From the NCBI RefSeq assembly GCF_000332115.1, contig NC_020156.1, positions 806,001-870,000 on the forward strand: a stretch of 64,000 nucleotides of DNA. The letters are read 5' to 3'. Shown here piece by piece: positions 26,442-37,150 of the stretch; position 1 is the first letter of the stretch, and each line of letters begins with the position of its first letter. This stretch comes from Nonlabens dokdonensis DSW-6 (lineage in GTDB: Bacteria > Bacteroidota > Bacteroidia > Flavobacteriales > Flavobacteriaceae). The position numbers and the translations under genes were made by a program. The notes beneath the pieces are model-generated. The model did no database searches. It was not told where the DNA came from and saw only the letters and a program-made list of their open reading frames with translations.

Positions 26442-27158
26442 CTACTTTTTAATTACTACTACTTGATTGTCAAATCGCAAGTCTATTGTTTTAAGCTCCT
26501 CTAGTCTTTTATCTTTTTGCATCTTGGTTATAAATGCCTGATAATTGACCATTTTATGATCAAGCTTCTCCACCTTTCCTAATTTCACTTTAAAATCAAA
26601 CGCTCTCACTGACAAAGTCACCTCTTGATCTTTATCAAAATCTATTTGAGTAAAAGAAGCTTTCAAAAGCTCCTCGCTACGTATACGATTTATCAATTTG
26701 AATGTTTGATCTTGAACCTTCTCATTGAATCCATAAACTAAAGGAACATTTACAGTATGCTCTTTAGACAACGGCATGATTAAATTATCTTGATCTAGAT
26801 AGGCATTTGTTCTTCCCATGATCCTAGCGATAGGCTTTCTAGGTTGCACAACAGCTTTAAGCAATCCATCTAAGGAAACAGAAACCTCTGCATCTCTGAT
26901 CATTGCGTTCTCAACAAGTCGTAATTCACTCTTATTCAAATCTAAATTTTCTATGATCAGGTTCTTAACAGTATCGTTATTTTGTATCAACAATTTATTA
27001 ACGTTTTTTTCTGATATCAATGGGTCACTATAATCTGTAAATGTGATGTTTACACCAGACAATGTTCTGTTCTTATATCTATGCGATGCAAAAGCATATA
27101 GACCTATGACTAAAAGAACTACGGACACTAGTTTTATAAGGTTTATAAATCTATGCAT
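26442..27158 (-). CDS. ftsQ: Cell division protein FtsQ/DivIB-like
   Basis: 238 residues: short cytoplasmic tail, one membrane helix at about 8-24, then a periplasmic part with a POTRA-like beginning and the conserved PRKPIARI stretch near residue 110. FtsQ links the divisome to peptidoglycan synthesis (FtsBL, FtsWI). Sequence similarity to model FtsQ is low; position between murC and ftsA is decisive. It overlaps murC by 8 bases. Confidence 0.9.
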   Translation of the reverse strand: MHRFINLIKLVSVVLLVIGLYAFASHRYKNRTLSGVNITFTDYSDPLISEKNVNKLLIQNNDTVKNLIIENLDLNKSELRLVENAMIRDAEVSVSLDGLLKAVVQPRKPIARIMGRTNAYLDQDNLIMPLSKEHTVNVPLVYGFNEKVQDQTFKLINRIRSEELLKASFTQIDFDKDQEVTLSVRAFDFKVKLGKVEKLDHKMVNYQAFITKMQKDKRLEELKTIDLRFDNQVVVIKK

Positions 27159-28512
27159 CGGCCCATTTTTGAGTTAATTTATTTATCTCTACACCTATAT
27201 CACCAGCTCCCAACATTAGAACTATTCTTGCACCCATTTCTTGTATAAATTCCTCAATATCTGCTTTTTCTACTACCGTAGTTATTTCTGGAGCATGATC
27301 TAAAGCATTTATTTTTTGGCATAAAACGCTAGAGTTGATACCTTCTATAGGTAATTCTCGTGCAGGATAAATATCTAATAAACCTACTTTATCAAACTTA
27401 CCTAAGGCTTGCGCAAATTCCTCCATGAAATCTCGAGTTCTAGAAAACAAATGCGGCTGAAATATGACCAGTTTTTTTTCTTCTGGATACATTTCTGTTA
27501 CTGCTTGATAAACGGCTTCTATCTCTGTAGGATGATGCGCATAATCATCTATTACAACGCGTTCTTCAGTATCAATTCTATAGGTAAACCTGCGCTCGAC
27601 ACCTGGAAATGATGCTAGAGCCAATTTTAGTTTTTCAGGATTTGCACCATATTCTAAAGCTACTGCCATGGCAAGAAGTGCATTACTAAGGTTATGTCTT
27701 CCAGGTAATTTTAGTAAACAGTTCTCAATACTGCCTTGAGGAGTTTGCAAATCAAAATGATATGCTCCATCTACTATCACCTCATTTAACGTTTTATAAT
27801 CACCAGATTCTAAACCTACTTTGATTCCATTGAGATCTAGATTTTCATTTATTAATAGTTTTTTCCCATCAAGCAAATGCGCAAAATCATGAAAGGTTTT
27901 TTCAAATGTGGCCACATCTCCATAGATATCCAGATGATCTGCATCCATGGCAGTTATTCCCGCAATGTCTGGATCAAGCTGCATGAACGAGCGGTCAAAC
28001 TCGTCTGCCTCTACTACCATAACATCAGTTCCGGAGCATAGATAATTGGTGTGGTACTCTTCCAGTATACCGCCTAAAAAAGCAGTTACGTTCACATCAC
28101 TTTTATAAAGTAAGTGTGCCAAAATAGCGCTAGTTGTCGTCTTACCATGCGTCCCAGCAATAGCAAGACAAGTCATTGTTCTAGAGATCTGACCTAGAAG
28201 TTGAGCACGTTTGATGGTTGTGATTCCGCTTTCGCGAAAGCGGACTAATTCTCCAAAATCTACTGGTACTGCTGGAGTATAGATGACTTGTGCATTATCT
28301 TTATTCTTGAAAGCAGCTGCAATTTTATTGTAGTCATCAGTATAATGAATATCAATGCCTTCTTCTTCTAGTTTAACCGTTAGAGCCGTTGTTATACGAT
28401 CGTATCCAGCTACTTGCTTACCTTGTTGATTGAGATAACGTGCCAGCGCGCTCATACCGATACCACCGATACCGATAAAATAAAAATGCGTTATGTGTTG
28501 CAACTCTTTCAT
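27151..28512 (-). CDS. murC: UDP-N-acetylmuramate--L-alanine ligase
   Basis: 453 residues. [14 protein letters not shown] near residue 14 is the UDP-binding loop, [11 protein letters not shown] near 120 the ATP loop, and YAHHPTEI near 325 is conserved in Mur ligases. It adds L-Ala to UDP-MurNAc. The palindrome is read in its second frame as RFRESG at about 91-96, just before the ATP loop. It overlaps murG by 4 bases (ATGA). Confidence 0.97.
   Translation of the reverse strand: MKELQHITHFYFIGIGGIGMSALARYLNQQGKQVAGYDRITTALTVKLEEEGIDIHYTDDYNKIAAAFKNKDNAQVIYTPAVPVDFGELVRFRESGITTIKRAQLLGQISRTMTCLAIAGTHGKTTTSAILAHLLYKSDVNVTAFLGGILEEYHTNYLCSGTDVMVVEADEFDRSFMQLDPDIAGITAMDADHLDIYGDVATFEKTFHDFAHLLDGKKLLINENLDLNGIKVGLESGDYKTLNEVIVDGAYHFDLQTPQGSIENCLLKLPGRHNLSNALLAMAVALEYGANPEKLKLALASFPGVERRFTYRIDTEERVVIDDYAHHPTEIEAVYQAVTEMYPEEKKLVIFQPHLFSRTRDFMEEFAQALGKFDKVGLLDIYPARELPIEGINSSVLCQKINALDHAPEITTVVEKADIEEFIQEMGARIVLMLGAGDIGVEINKLTQKWADA
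28227..28242. repeat. Dispersed palindrome copy 7 (in murC)
   Basis: Exact CGCTTTCGCGAAAGCG, extended by CC/GG-type flanks. Read as RFRES, a different frame from the AFAKA copies. Confidence 0.95.
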
Positions 28513-29603
28513 TTGAGCAACTGTTCTATCTCATTAACAATATCATTTGTGGCTTCTGGCAAGGCTAAATTTTTAATACCTGACGAAAGCTTGTCTTGTA
28601 AACTCGCATCAGGAATAAGTCCGTTCCAAATGGTCAAAAAGTTATGATCCAAATCTTGCTCTTTGATCATTAGTGCCGCATTTTTTTCTACGACCGCCAA
28701 AGCATTTTTGGTCTGATGGTCTTCTGCCACATGCGGCGACGGAATAAAAATTACAGGTTTGCCCACGATGCTTAACTCAGATATAGAACCAGCACCAGCT
28801 CGAGAAATAATAACATCTGCGGCTGCATAGGCGAGATCCATTCTATCGATAAATTTATACACACTCAAGTCATGATTTGCTTGTCGCCAGTATTCATCAT
28901 AGTAAATTTTTCCACATTGCCAGATAATTTGCACTTCTTCCATTAAGTGCTCTTTATAGGTATCTATTAATTTATTGATACGTCTGGAGCCTAAAGATCC
29001 TCCTAGAACGAGAAGCACTTTTTTATCAGGATCAAGATTGAAATACTCTTGAGCTTCTTCTCTTACATTAGAAATATCCAAGAGATCTTGACGGACTGGA
29101 TTACCGGTTAAAACAATTTTCTCTTTTGGGAAAAAACGATCCAAACCTGTACTCGCCACGCAAATCTTGTCCACTTTTTTGCTTAGTAATTTATTAGTGA
29201 TTCCCGGATAGGAATTTTGTTCTTGAATTAAAGTAGGAACACTCATTTTATTTGCCATAAAAAGCAACGGACCACTTGCAAAACCACCGGTTCCTATTGC
29301 TATGTTTGGTTCAAAGTCTTTAATGATTTTACGGGCATCAATTAAGCTTTTAATAACTTTAAAAGGGAAAGCTAAGTTTTTGAGAGATAAACTTCTTTGT
29401 ATGCCACTTATCCATAATCCCTTAATTGTATATCCAGCAGCAGGAACTTTCTCCATTTCCATGCGGTCGCTTGCTCCTACAAAAAGTATATCACAATCTG
29501 GCCACCTTCTTTTGCATTCGTTTGCAATAGAAATCGCTGGATAGATGTGTCCACCTGTTCCTCCACCTGATATGATAATTTTATATGGCTTCACTGAGTA
29601 CAT
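28509..29603 (-). CDS. murG: UDP-GlcNAc:lipid I N-acetylglucosaminyltransferase
   Basis: 364 residues, GT28 family. [17 protein letters not shown] is at 10-26, GTGGFASGP near 105, [13 protein letters not shown] near 193, and the UDP-binding [10 protein letters not shown] near 275. It converts lipid I to lipid II at the inner membrane face. It overlaps ftsW by 23 bases and murC by 4. Confidence 0.97.
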   Translation of the reverse strand: MYSVKPYKIIISGGGTGGHIYPAISIANECKRRWPDCDILFVGASDRMEMEKVPAAGYTIKGLWISGIQRSLSLKNLAFPFKVIKSLIDARKIIKDFEPNIAIGTGGFASGPLLFMANKMSVPTLIQEQNSYPGITNKLLSKKVDKICVASTGLDRFFPKEKIVLTGNPVRQDLLDISNVREEAQEYFNLDPDKKVLLVLGGSLGSRRINKLIDTYKEHLMEEVQIIWQCGKIYYDEYWRQANHDLSVYKFIDRMDLAYAAADVIISRAGAGSISELSIVGKPVIFIPSPHVAEDHQTKNALAVVEKNAALMIKEQDLDHNFLTIWNGLIPDASLQDKLSSGIKNLALPEATNDIVNEIEQLLK

Positions 29604-30783
29604 CTAAAGGGTTCATTTCTTCATCTTTTGTTTTTTCTTGTACTTTCTCTTCGTCTCTTTTTGCGCTTACACTTAATACGATTCCTATAGACATACAAGT
29701 CATTAATATAGAAGTTCCTCCACTACTTATAAGAGGCAAAGTTTGTCCTGTAACTGGAATCAAATTAACGGCTACTGCCATGTTAGTGAGCGCTTGAAAA
29801 ATGATAGGAAAGCCTACTCCTATGACGAGTAACTGCCCAAAAACAGTTCCTGCTTTTGTTGAAATAATTATAAGTCTGAAAAGGAAAAACAGATACAACG
29901 CTAGTATGGTTAAACCTCCTATTAAACCAAACTCTTCTAAAATAATGGCGAAAATAAAATCACTTGAAGACTGCGGCAAAACATGTTTAGTAACACTTTT
30001 ACCTGGTCCCACTCCAAAAGGATATCCATTTGCAATGGCAGTTTTTGCCCTTTCTACTTGATAATTTGTATCAGCATCTCCTTCACCTCCAAAAGTCTCA
30101 ATACGCGACACCCATGTATCTACACGGTTAGGAAAAACGCCTGGAAATGCTTTTGCAGTTAAAACAAAAAGCGTCATCGCTATAAAACCTATACCTATAA
30201 TACTCATTAAATACTTTATAGGATAGCCACCTACAAAGCAGGTCAATAATACCATTGTGAAAATGAGCACTGCAGTCGATAAATTAAAAGGTACAATAAG
30301 AACTAATATAATTCCTACTGGAAGCCATAGAGGCAGTAGCGACTGTTTGAAAGTGACCTCTTTATCTTTTATAGAAGCAAGATATTTTGCTACGTATGCC
30401 ATCAACACTACAAAAGCAAACGTACTGGTCTGAAACTTCATTCCTATTACTGGAACCGTCATCCACCTACTTGCACTGGCACCACCCATAACTGTGCCTT
30501 GCATTGCAGTGTAGATCAATAAAATAACTACTACTGGAATTAGTAATACACTTAAGCCTCTAAAATATCGGTAAGGTATTTTGTGAACCGCATATAAAAG
30601 ACCTAAACCTATAATAATGTGGCCAAAATGCTTCACTAAATACTTGGTTGTATTACCAGTTCCTTGCCCTATATAAGCCAAGTTTGCACTCGCACTATAA
30701 ACAGGCAAGAAAGAAAACACCAGTAATATAATTACAAGCGCCCATAAAAAGGTATCACCAGATATGTAGTTCTTAATCTTCAA
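29581..30783 (-). CDS. ftsW: SEDS peptidoglycan polymerase FtsW
   Basis: 400 residues with about ten membrane helices. Landmarks are [10 protein letters not shown] near 30, [19 protein letters not shown] near 255, EEFGLIGG, and the end segment [15 protein letters not shown]. It polymerises lipid II with the class B PBP encoded at 34843-36834. The start codon is TTG (30781-30783), 2 bases after the murD stop; no ATG exists before the first helix, so TTG appears to be used. A charged tail of about 30 residues follows the last helix. Confidence 0.95.
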   Translation of the reverse strand: MKIKNYISGDTFLWALVIILLVFSFLPVYSASANLAYIGQGTGNTTKYLVKHFGHIIIGLGLLYAVHKIPYRYFRGLSVLLIPVVVILLIYTAMQGTVMGGASASRWMTVPVIGMKFQTSTFAFVVLMAYVAKYLASIKDKEVTFKQSLLPLWLPVGIILVLIVPFNLSTAVLIFTMVLLTCFVGGYPIKYLMSIIGIGFIAMTLFVLTAKAFPGVFPNRVDTWVSRIETFGGEGDADTNYQVERAKTAIANGYPFGVGPGKSVTKHVLPQSSSDFIFAIILEEFGLIGGLTILALYLFFLFRLIIISTKAGTVFGQLLVIGVGFPIIFQALTNMAVAVNLIPVTGQTLPLISSGGTSILMTCMSIGIVLSVSAKRDEEKVQEKTKDEEMNPLDVLSEAI

Positions 30784-30784
30784 A

Positions 30785-32146
30785 TTATAGTCCTCTTACT
30801 GCGTTTTTAAATTGGCGACCTCTATCCTCATAATTTTGAAATAAATCAAAGCTTGCACAAGCTGGACTCAAAAGAACATTGTCTCCGGCAGTCGCTAGTT
30901 TGTAGGCAACACGTACAGCATCTTCCATGTTACTGGTTTCAACCATTTGCTCCACACAATTGCCAAAAGCTTCAACTATCTTAGAATTATCTGTTCCTAG
31001 ACAGACTATTGCTTTCACCTTGCGGTTGACAAGACTATACAAGTCTTTGTAGTTATTCCCTTTATCAACGCCTCCTACTATCCATACAGTAGGCTGCTCC
31101 ATACTGTCTAGCGCGTAATATGTCGCGTTAACATTAGTAGCTTTTGAATCATTGATGTATTGAACTTTGTTGATTTTAAGGACATTTTCTAAACGGTGCT
31201 CTACTCCTTCAAAAGAAGTAAGGCTTTGTCTTATAGTTTCCTTTCTTATTTGCAAAAGTTTTGCAGTGGTAGAAGCAGCCATTGCATTTGCAGTGTTGTG
31301 CTTTCCTTTAATAGGTAATTGCTCTGTAGGCATAGTAAATAATGAGTTATGGGTGTTAATGTGGATTTGGTTATTAAGTAAATAAGCACCTTTTTCTAGC
31401 TCGTTTTCCATTGAAAAAGGAATGAGTTGTGCTTTAATGTTAGCGTTTTTAATAGCTTCTGTTATGGCTGGATCGTCTGTATTATAGATTAGAAAGTCGT
31501 TCTCATCTTGATTCATAGTGATACGCATTTTACTCGCTATATAATTTTCAAACTTGTAATCGTATCTATCCAGATGGTCTGGTGTAATGTTTAATAAAAT
31601 AGCAATGTGAGGTTTAAAAGTGCTGATTCCATCCAGTTGAAAACTGCTCACTTCAAGTAATCTATATGTAGACTTCCCTTCATAAACTTGTTGCGCAAAA
31701 CTTTTTCCTATGTTACCGCCAGTAGTGTGCTCTAGATTTGCCACATTAAAAATGTGATCGATAAGACTAGTGACAGTGGTCTTACCATTTGCTCCTGTTA
31801 CTGCGATGATCTTCTCATCAGTAAATCGAGCAGCAAACTCAATTTCAGAAATCACTTCAATCCCTTCAGATTTTACTTTTAGAATCATTGGTGCATGATC
31901 TGGTATTCCAGGGCTTTTTACGATCAGGTTTGCGGTTAGGATCATTTCTATGGAATGTCCTCCAGATTCATATGGGATAGACTGTTCTTGTAACGCTTTC
32001 GCGAAAGCGGAACCCAAAGTACCACCATCACTCAAGAAAACATCATATCCCTTTTGAGCACCCAGCAACGCAGCGCCTGTACCGCTTATCCCGCCACCGA
32101 GAACAACCAGTTTTTTAATATCTGTATGTTGCTGATCTACTGTCAT
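30785..32146 (-). CDS. murD: UDP-N-acetylmuramoylalanine--D-glutamate ligase
   Basis: 453 residues from the ATG at 32144-32146, whose A is also the last base of the mraY stop (TAATG coupling). An upstream TTG extension (to 32203) would overlap mraY by 58 bases and is rejected. Motifs: VLGGGISGTGAA near 15, ATP loop VTGANGKTTVTSL near 115, and YINDSKATN near 330. The palindrome is read as AFAKA at about 46-51, in the UDP-binding domain between GTLGS and LQEQS. Confidence 0.97.
   Translation of the reverse strand: MTVDQQHTDIKKLVVLGGGISGTGAALLGAQKGYDVFLSDGGTLGSAFAKALQEQSIPYESGGHSIEMILTANLIVKSPGIPDHAPMILKVKSEGIEVISEIEFAARFTDEKIIAVTGANGKTTVTSLIDHIFNVANLEHTTGGNIGKSFAQQVYEGKSTYRLLEVSSFQLDGISTFKPHIAILLNITPDHLDRYDYKFENYIASKMRITMNQDENDFLIYNTDDPAITEAIKNANIKAQLIPFSMENELEKGAYLLNNQIHINTHNSLFTMPTEQLPIKGKHNTANAMAASTTAKLLQIRKETIRQSLTSFEGVEHRLENVLKINKVQYINDSKATNVNATYYALDSMEQPTVWIVGGVDKGNNYKDLYSLVNRKVKAIVCLGTDNSKIVEAFGNCVEQMVETSNMEDAVRVAYKLATAGDNVLLSPACASFDLFQNYEDRGRQFKNAVRGL
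31994..32009. repeat. Dispersed palindrome copy 8 (in murD)
   Basis: Exact CGCTTTCGCGAAAGCG, read as AFAKA inside the folded N-terminal domain of MurD. Confidence 0.95.
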
Positions 32147-33378
32147 TATCGTACTTTGAGAGTTACAACACTTATAATTGCAAGTAAGATTCCTACGATC
32201 CAAAACCGCACAACAATCTTACTCTCATGAATGCCTAATTTTTGATAATGATGGTGTAATGGAGACATGAGAAAAATTCTACGACCTTCACCATGTTTCT
32301 TTTTAGTGTATTTAAACCAACTTACTTGCATCATTACCGATAGGTTTTCCATCAAAAACACACCACAAAGAATAGGGATAAGTAATTCTTTTCTAGTTGC
32401 AATAGCTAGTACAGCGATAATTCCACCTATGGTAAGACTTCCTGTATCTCCCATGAATACTTGAGCGGGAAATGTGTTGTACCATAAAAAACCTACTAAT
32501 GCACCAGCAAAAGCAGTAATGAAAACTACCATCTCACCAGAATTAGGGATGTACATGACATTGAGGTAATCTGAGAAAATGATATTACCAGAAATCCAAG
32601 CAAATAATGCCAATGTGATGACGACTATAACACTTGTTCCAGCAGCTAGTCCATCGATTCCATCGGTTAAATTTGCGCCGTTAGAAACTGCTGTGACGAT
32701 GATAATCACGATAGGGATAAATACCAACCAAGCCCAATCTGCAAGGCTAGGATCGATCCAACTGATGAAACTTGAGTAGTCCAGCTCATTATCCTTTACA
32801 AAAGGAATCGTAGTTTTCGTAGATTTTATGGCTGGGCCAAATTCTACCGTATCATTTTGAGCAACTATTTCTAAGTCAATAGTAGGGCTTACTACTTCTT
32901 CTTTAATGGTAATCCCATCGTGAAAAAACATAATTCCACCAATAATCGCCCCTAATCCTACCTGGCCTATAACTTTGAATACACCTTTTAATCCACCTTT
33001 ATCTTTCTTAAAAATTTTAATATAATCGTCTGTAAAACCTATCAAACCCATCCAAATGGTTGTGATAAATAGCATTACGACATAGATATTATCGATCTGG
33101 CATAATAGCAATGCAGGAATCAAAGTCGCTAAAATGATGATAATACCTCCCATGGTAGGCGTACCAGCTTTTTGAGCCTGTCCTTTAAGACCTAAATCTC
33201 TAACCGTTTCACCTACTTGCTGATTTTGCAAAAAGACGATAATACGTTTACCGTATATAGTAGAAAAAGCTAATGCAAATACAAAAGCAATTGCCGCTCT
33301 AAAAGTCAAGAATCCAAAAAGTGATGCTCCTGGCATATTGAACTCTTCTTCTAAGTATTTGAATAGGTAGTATAACAT
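32146..33378 (-). CDS. mraY: Phospho-N-acetylmuramoyl-pentapeptide transferase
   Basis: 410 residues, longer than the roughly 360 of model MraY. Ten membrane helices carry the active-site motifs: [11 protein letters not shown] near 115, [12 protein letters not shown] near 235, and [11 protein letters not shown] near 310. A soluble insertion of about 55 residues (roughly 155-210) sits between helices and accounts for the extra length, as in other Bacteroidota. It makes lipid I. It couples to murD by a 1-base stop/start overlap. Confidence 0.97.
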   Translation of the reverse strand: MLYYLFKYLEEEFNMPGASLFGFLTFRAAIAFVFALAFSTIYGKRIIVFLQNQQVGETVRDLGLKGQAQKAGTPTMGGIIIILATLIPALLLCQIDNIYVVMLFITTIWMGLIGFTDDYIKIFKKDKGGLKGVFKVIGQVGLGAIIGGIMFFHDGITIKEEVVSPTIDLEIVAQNDTVEFGPAIKSTKTTIPFVKDNELDYSSFISWIDPSLADWAWLVFIPIVIIIVTAVSNGANLTDGIDGLAAGTSVIVVITLALFAWISGNIIFSDYLNVMYIPNSGEMVVFITAFAGALVGFLWYNTFPAQVFMGDTGSLTIGGIIAVLAIATRKELLIPILCGVFLMENLSVMMQVSWFKYTKKKHGEGRRIFLMSPLHHHYQKLGIHESKIVVRFWIVGILLAIISVVTLKVR

Positions 33379-33379
33379 G

Positions 33380-34846
33380 TTATTTTTGGAGTTGGTTTAA
33401 AAAATCTGCTATGATGGTACGGTCGTTAAAATCAGATCTCACGCCATTAATTTCTTGATACGTCTCATGGCCTTTACCAGCAATGAGAATGATATCATTT
33501 TTATCGGCCATCTTTGCAGCAGCTTTTATAGCTTGTCTTCTATCTAGGATTGTTATCGTTTTTTTAAAGTCTTGAGGCTGCACACCTTTTTCCATATCGT
33601 CTAAAATCTTCTGAGGATCTTCTGTACGTGGATTATCACTAGTAAAAATGACTTGGTCACTTAATGCAGCTGCGATATGAGCCATTTTAGGCCTTTTTGT
33701 ATTATCTCGATCTCCACCACAACCTACAACCGTAATGACTTTTTCATTTCTGGTGCGAATAGAATTTATGGTTTCTAGTACATTCTTTAATGCGTCAGGA
33801 GTATGAGCGTAATCAACGATTGCCGTGATTTTATTTTCTACGGTAGTGAAGTATTGAAACCTTCCTGAAACACCTTGTAACTGAGAGATTACTTCCAGCA
33901 CTTCGATTTCATCTAGTCCTAATTCAATAGCACAGGCATAAATTGCTAATACATTATACGCGTTAAACTGCCCTACCATTTTAGACCAAACCTCATGCTC
34001 GTTGATTTTCAGTAGCAAACCACCAAATTGATTCTCTATAATCTGTGCTCGATAGTCTGTATAGGTTTTAAGTGCGTATCCTAATTTTCTTGCTTTGGTA
34101 TTTTGAAGCATTACAGCTCCATTTTTATCATCTAGGTTTGTTAAAACAAATGCATGTTTAGGCATGTCATCAAAAAACCGTTTCTTCACATTTCTATACT
34201 CTGCAAATGAATTGTGGTAATCTAAATGATCGTGAGATAGGTTTGTGAAAATACCACCTGCAAACTCTAATCCTGTCACTCTTTCTTGGGCAATACCATG
34301 ACTACTCACTTCCATGAAACAATAATCTACTCCTATTGAAACCATATCAGCAAGGTGTTTATTGATAGTCAATGGATCTGGAGTGGTATGCTTCGTAGCG
34401 ACTACCTTTTCATTGATTAAAATTTCTACAGTAGAAATTAAACCTGCTTTAAATCCAGATTTTTTAAAAAGCTGATATAATAAAGAAGTTGTAGTAGTTT
34501 TACCGTTTGTACCTGTTACACCTACAAGCTTGAGTTGTTTAGAAGGATTATCGTAAAAATTAGCCGCCATTAAAGCCAGTGCATTGTGTGCGTTACTAAC
34601 CTTAACATAAGTCACTGATTCCTCTTGATAATCTGGCAACTCTTCTAAAATTATAGCGGTTGCGCCTTGAGAAACTGCCTTTTCTATATATTCATGTCCA
34701 TCAACAGCTGTTCCTTTAAGCGCAACAAAAGCATCTCCTTTTTCAATGGCTCTAGAATCAAATTGAATTTGATTTATAGCAACATCTGTAGCTCCAATGA
34801 CAATGTCTAGGCTTACCTTGTATAATATGTCTTTAAGAATCATCAT
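33380..34846 (-). CDS. murE: UDP-MurNAc-tripeptide synthetase
   Basis: 488 residues. [15 protein letters not shown] near 30, ATP loop [15 protein letters not shown] near 110, [10 protein letters not shown] near 180, and DYAHTPDAL near 340. The segment SDNPRTEDP near 405 is the DNPR-type meso-diaminopimelate specificity motif, so DAP-type peptidoglycan is predicted. The first ATG (34844-34846) makes an ATGA overlap with the upstream transpeptidase gene and is preferred over the second ATG next to it. Confidence 0.97.
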   Translation of the reverse strand: MMILKDILYKVSLDIVIGATDVAINQIQFDSRAIEKGDAFVALKGTAVDGHEYIEKAVSQGATAIILEELPDYQEESVTYVKVSNAHNALALMAANFYDNPSKQLKLVGVTGTNGKTTTTSLLYQLFKKSGFKAGLISTVEILINEKVVATKHTTPDPLTINKHLADMVSIGVDYCFMEVSSHGIAQERVTGLEFAGGIFTNLSHDHLDYHNSFAEYRNVKKRFFDDMPKHAFVLTNLDDKNGAVMLQNTKARKLGYALKTYTDYRAQIIENQFGGLLLKINEHEVWSKMVGQFNAYNVLAIYACAIELGLDEIEVLEVISQLQGVSGRFQYFTTVENKITAIVDYAHTPDALKNVLETINSIRTRNEKVITVVGCGGDRDNTKRPKMAHIAAALSDQVIFTSDNPRTEDPQKILDDMEKGVQPQDFKKTITILDRRQAIKAAAKMADKNDIILIAGKGHETYQEINGVRSDFNDRTIIADFLNQLQK

Positions 34847-36834
34847 GATAATGTCAATATGACTTTTTGAGCTGGTGCCAGCTCTGTTCCTACTTTTAAA
34901 TTTTGAGCAACCACTTTACCTGAACCTTTTAGGATGACCGTACCACCTAGGTTTTCAATCAGTGCAATGGCATCCATGGCTTCCATACCTATAAGACTGG
35001 GCAACTTCTTTGAATTAGTTTCTGCTTGCTTATGAGTTTTCTCTAAATAGCGATCTTTTGATTTTGCTATCTCTACAGGAACCATTTGCTTTACTTCCAC
35101 CTCATCTATTAATGGGTTATTTGTATAAATTTTTTGAGCGATAGTTTTGAAAACTGGTCCTGCTACTATATTCCCATAATATCCTTTTTTAACATTAGGT
35201 CTATGAATTACAACAATGCAACTGTACTTAGGAGTATCTGCAGGAAAGTAGCCAGCAAAAGAAGCGATATAATTACCTGGCTTGATCCAGTATTCTGCTT
35301 GACACGTACCAGTTTTACCAGCCATAGAAAAATTCTCACTATAAAGATTATCTGCAGTACCACGTTTAACAACGTTTTCCATCATCACTTTTACCTTATC
35401 GACGGTACTTTGAGAGCATATTGCTGGATTGATTATTTCTCTATCAAATTCTTCAATTAATCGATCTTTAGATTTGACTTTTTTAATAAGTCTTGGTTTT
35501 ACCATGACACCATTATTTGCAATAGCATTATAGAAAGTTAAAGTTTGTAAAGGTGTTAATTGTACTCCATAACCGAAGCCCATCCACGGTAAGGAAAGAC
35601 CACTCCAATTATTATCATCAGGATGAGGAATTAGAGGTCTTCCTTCTCCTTTGATAGGCAAATCTAATTTGTCATTAAGATTCATACTGTACAACCTATC
35701 CACATAATCCTCTGGATTAGATTTGTAATTGTTTTGAATCATTTGAACAAGTGCAGTATTGGAGGACACTTCAAAAGCTTTTGCAACGCTTATTTTACCA
35801 TAGCCACCATATTTAGAATCTCTCACGTTTCTGCCATAGTAGGAAATCTTACCGTTTTTTGTATCAAAAACAGTGCTTGTATCTACCACTTTATCTTCCA
35901 GCGCAGCAACGACACTCATCAATTTAAAGGTGGAACCTGGCTCGTGCGATTCCCAGACAGCATAATTGCGTTTTTCAAAATACTTTCCACTTTTTCCTCG
36001 ACCTAGATTAGACAGTGCTTTTATCTCTCCAGTCGCCACTTCCATAACCACGGCTGTCCCATGATCTGCCTCGTAATATTCTAATTGTTCTAGTAATGCA
36101 TGATGAGCAACATCCTGCATATTCACATCTATAGTGGTATACACATCGTAGCCATCGTTAGGATTTACTTGATTCTCGCTATTAATAGGTTTCCACTGAT
36201 TTTTACCTATTTTTTGTTCCAGACGCACTCCATCACTGCCTCTCAAGTAAGGTGCAAACGCTCCTTCTAGTCCTACTGGAGCACTTCCATTACGATCATA
36301 ACCGACTATTCTTTCAGCCATTTTACCTAATGGGTGTTCTCTCACTACTCTTCTTTCTACGATCAAACCACCACGATAAGGACCTTTATTAAATAAAGGA
36401 AATTCTCTTATTTCTTTATAATCGCCGTAATTAAGATTTTTTGCAATCAACATATAACGGTTGCGATTGCTGTGCGCTTTACGTAGTTTTTGTAAAAAAT
36501 AATCCTTGGATTTAGAAAACTTCGTTGCTAACGCCTCGGCAAGTGGAGCGATGCTATCATTAAAATCCTTAAGAGATGGCGCTAGCGCGTCAAAACGAAT
36601 GTCATATTTACTTATAGAGGTAGCTAGTAACTGACCGTTTGCATCATACAAATTACCTCTCGTTGATGGAATCGTATCATTTCTAAAAACACTGTGCTCT
36701 GCTTTTGCTCTATAAGAATCGCCTTCCACAAACTGGATATTGATAATTTGTACCACAACAAGCAAGGCTACCACAAAGAATAGTGCTCCCACGAGGTACA
36801 TCTTATTCAGTATATTTTTACTAGTTGTTGCCAT
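34843..36834 (-). CDS. ftsI: Class B penicillin-binding protein (FtsI) with C-terminal PASTA domain
   Basis: 663 residues. One N-terminal membrane helix (about 12-32), a PBP dimerisation domain, then the transpeptidase with all three motifs: SxxK in EPGSTFKLM near 300, SSN in EVSSNTAL near 350, and KTG in MAGKTGTCQ near 500. The last roughly 60 residues are a PASTA domain (KLPSLIGMEAMDAI onwards). It cross-links septal peptidoglycan with FtsW. It overlaps ftsL by 14 bases. Confidence 0.96.
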   Translation of the reverse strand: MATTSKNILNKMYLVGALFFVVALLVVVQIINIQFVEGDSYRAKAEHSVFRNDTIPSTRGNLYDANGQLLATSISKYDIRFDALAPSLKDFNDSIAPLAEALATKFSKSKDYFLQKLRKAHSNRNRYMLIAKNLNYGDYKEIREFPLFNKGPYRGGLIVERRVVREHPLGKMAERIVGYDRNGSAPVGLEGAFAPYLRGSDGVRLEQKIGKNQWKPINSENQVNPNDGYDVYTTIDVNMQDVAHHALLEQLEYYEADHGTAVVMEVATGEIKALSNLGRGKSGKYFEKRNYAVWESHEPGSTFKLMSVVAALEDKVVDTSTVFDTKNGKISYYGRNVRDSKYGGYGKISVAKAFEVSSNTALVQMIQNNYKSNPEDYVDRLYSMNLNDKLDLPIKGEGRPLIPHPDDNNWSGLSLPWMGFGYGVQLTPLQTLTFYNAIANNGVMVKPRLIKKVKSKDRLIEEFDREIINPAICSQSTVDKVKVMMENVVKRGTADNLYSENFSMAGKTGTCQAEYWIKPGNYIASFAGYFPADTPKYSCIVVIHRPNVKKGYYGNIVAGPVFKTIAQKIYTNNPLIDEVEVKQMVPVEIAKSKDRYLEKTHKQAETNSKKLPSLIGMEAMDAIALIENLGGTVILKGSGKVVAQNLKVGTELAPAQKVILTLS

Positions 36835-37150
36835 TTACATCTTTTACGATTACTATTTTTTGTGGCGGATTCTTAGCCGGAGCAATTCCTTTATTTTCTA
36901 TTCTTTTTGCAACAGTAGACTCCATTTGCATAAACATCAGTCGCCTTTCCAGATCTGTGTACTCGCTGTGCAATTCAGTTACTTTTTCATTTAGAGCTGC
37001 TAGTTTATGCACTTTACGCTCATAACTATGACCTGTGTAAATCATGATGATGGCTAGAAAAGCAGCAAACAAGATGAAGCGCCAATTTTTAAAAGCGTCC
37101 TCACTGGTTAAAAAGCTACCCTTTAATATGTCATAAACTTTGGAAGCCAT
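36821..37150 (-). CDS. ftsL: FtsL-like division protein
   Basis: 109 residues: cytoplasmic N-terminus, one membrane helix at about 25-42 (FILFAAFLAIIMIYTG) and a heptad-patterned coiled coil at about 48-85 (KVTELHSEYTDLERRLMFMQ). This is the standard FtsL layout; FtsL works with FtsB and FtsQ to activate FtsWI. Assignment rests on topology and on its place between rsmH and ftsI. Confidence 0.9.
   Translation of the reverse strand: MASKVYDILKGSFLTSEDAFKNWRFILFAAFLAIIMIYTGHSYERKVHKLAALNEKVTELHSEYTDLERRLMFMQMESTVAKRIENKGIAPAKNPPQKIVIVKDVNGNN

Noticed and set aside
32147..32203. 19-residue N-terminal extension of MurD
   Set aside because: It starts at a TTG deep inside mraY; the ATG at 32146 makes a standard TAATG coupling and matches family length.
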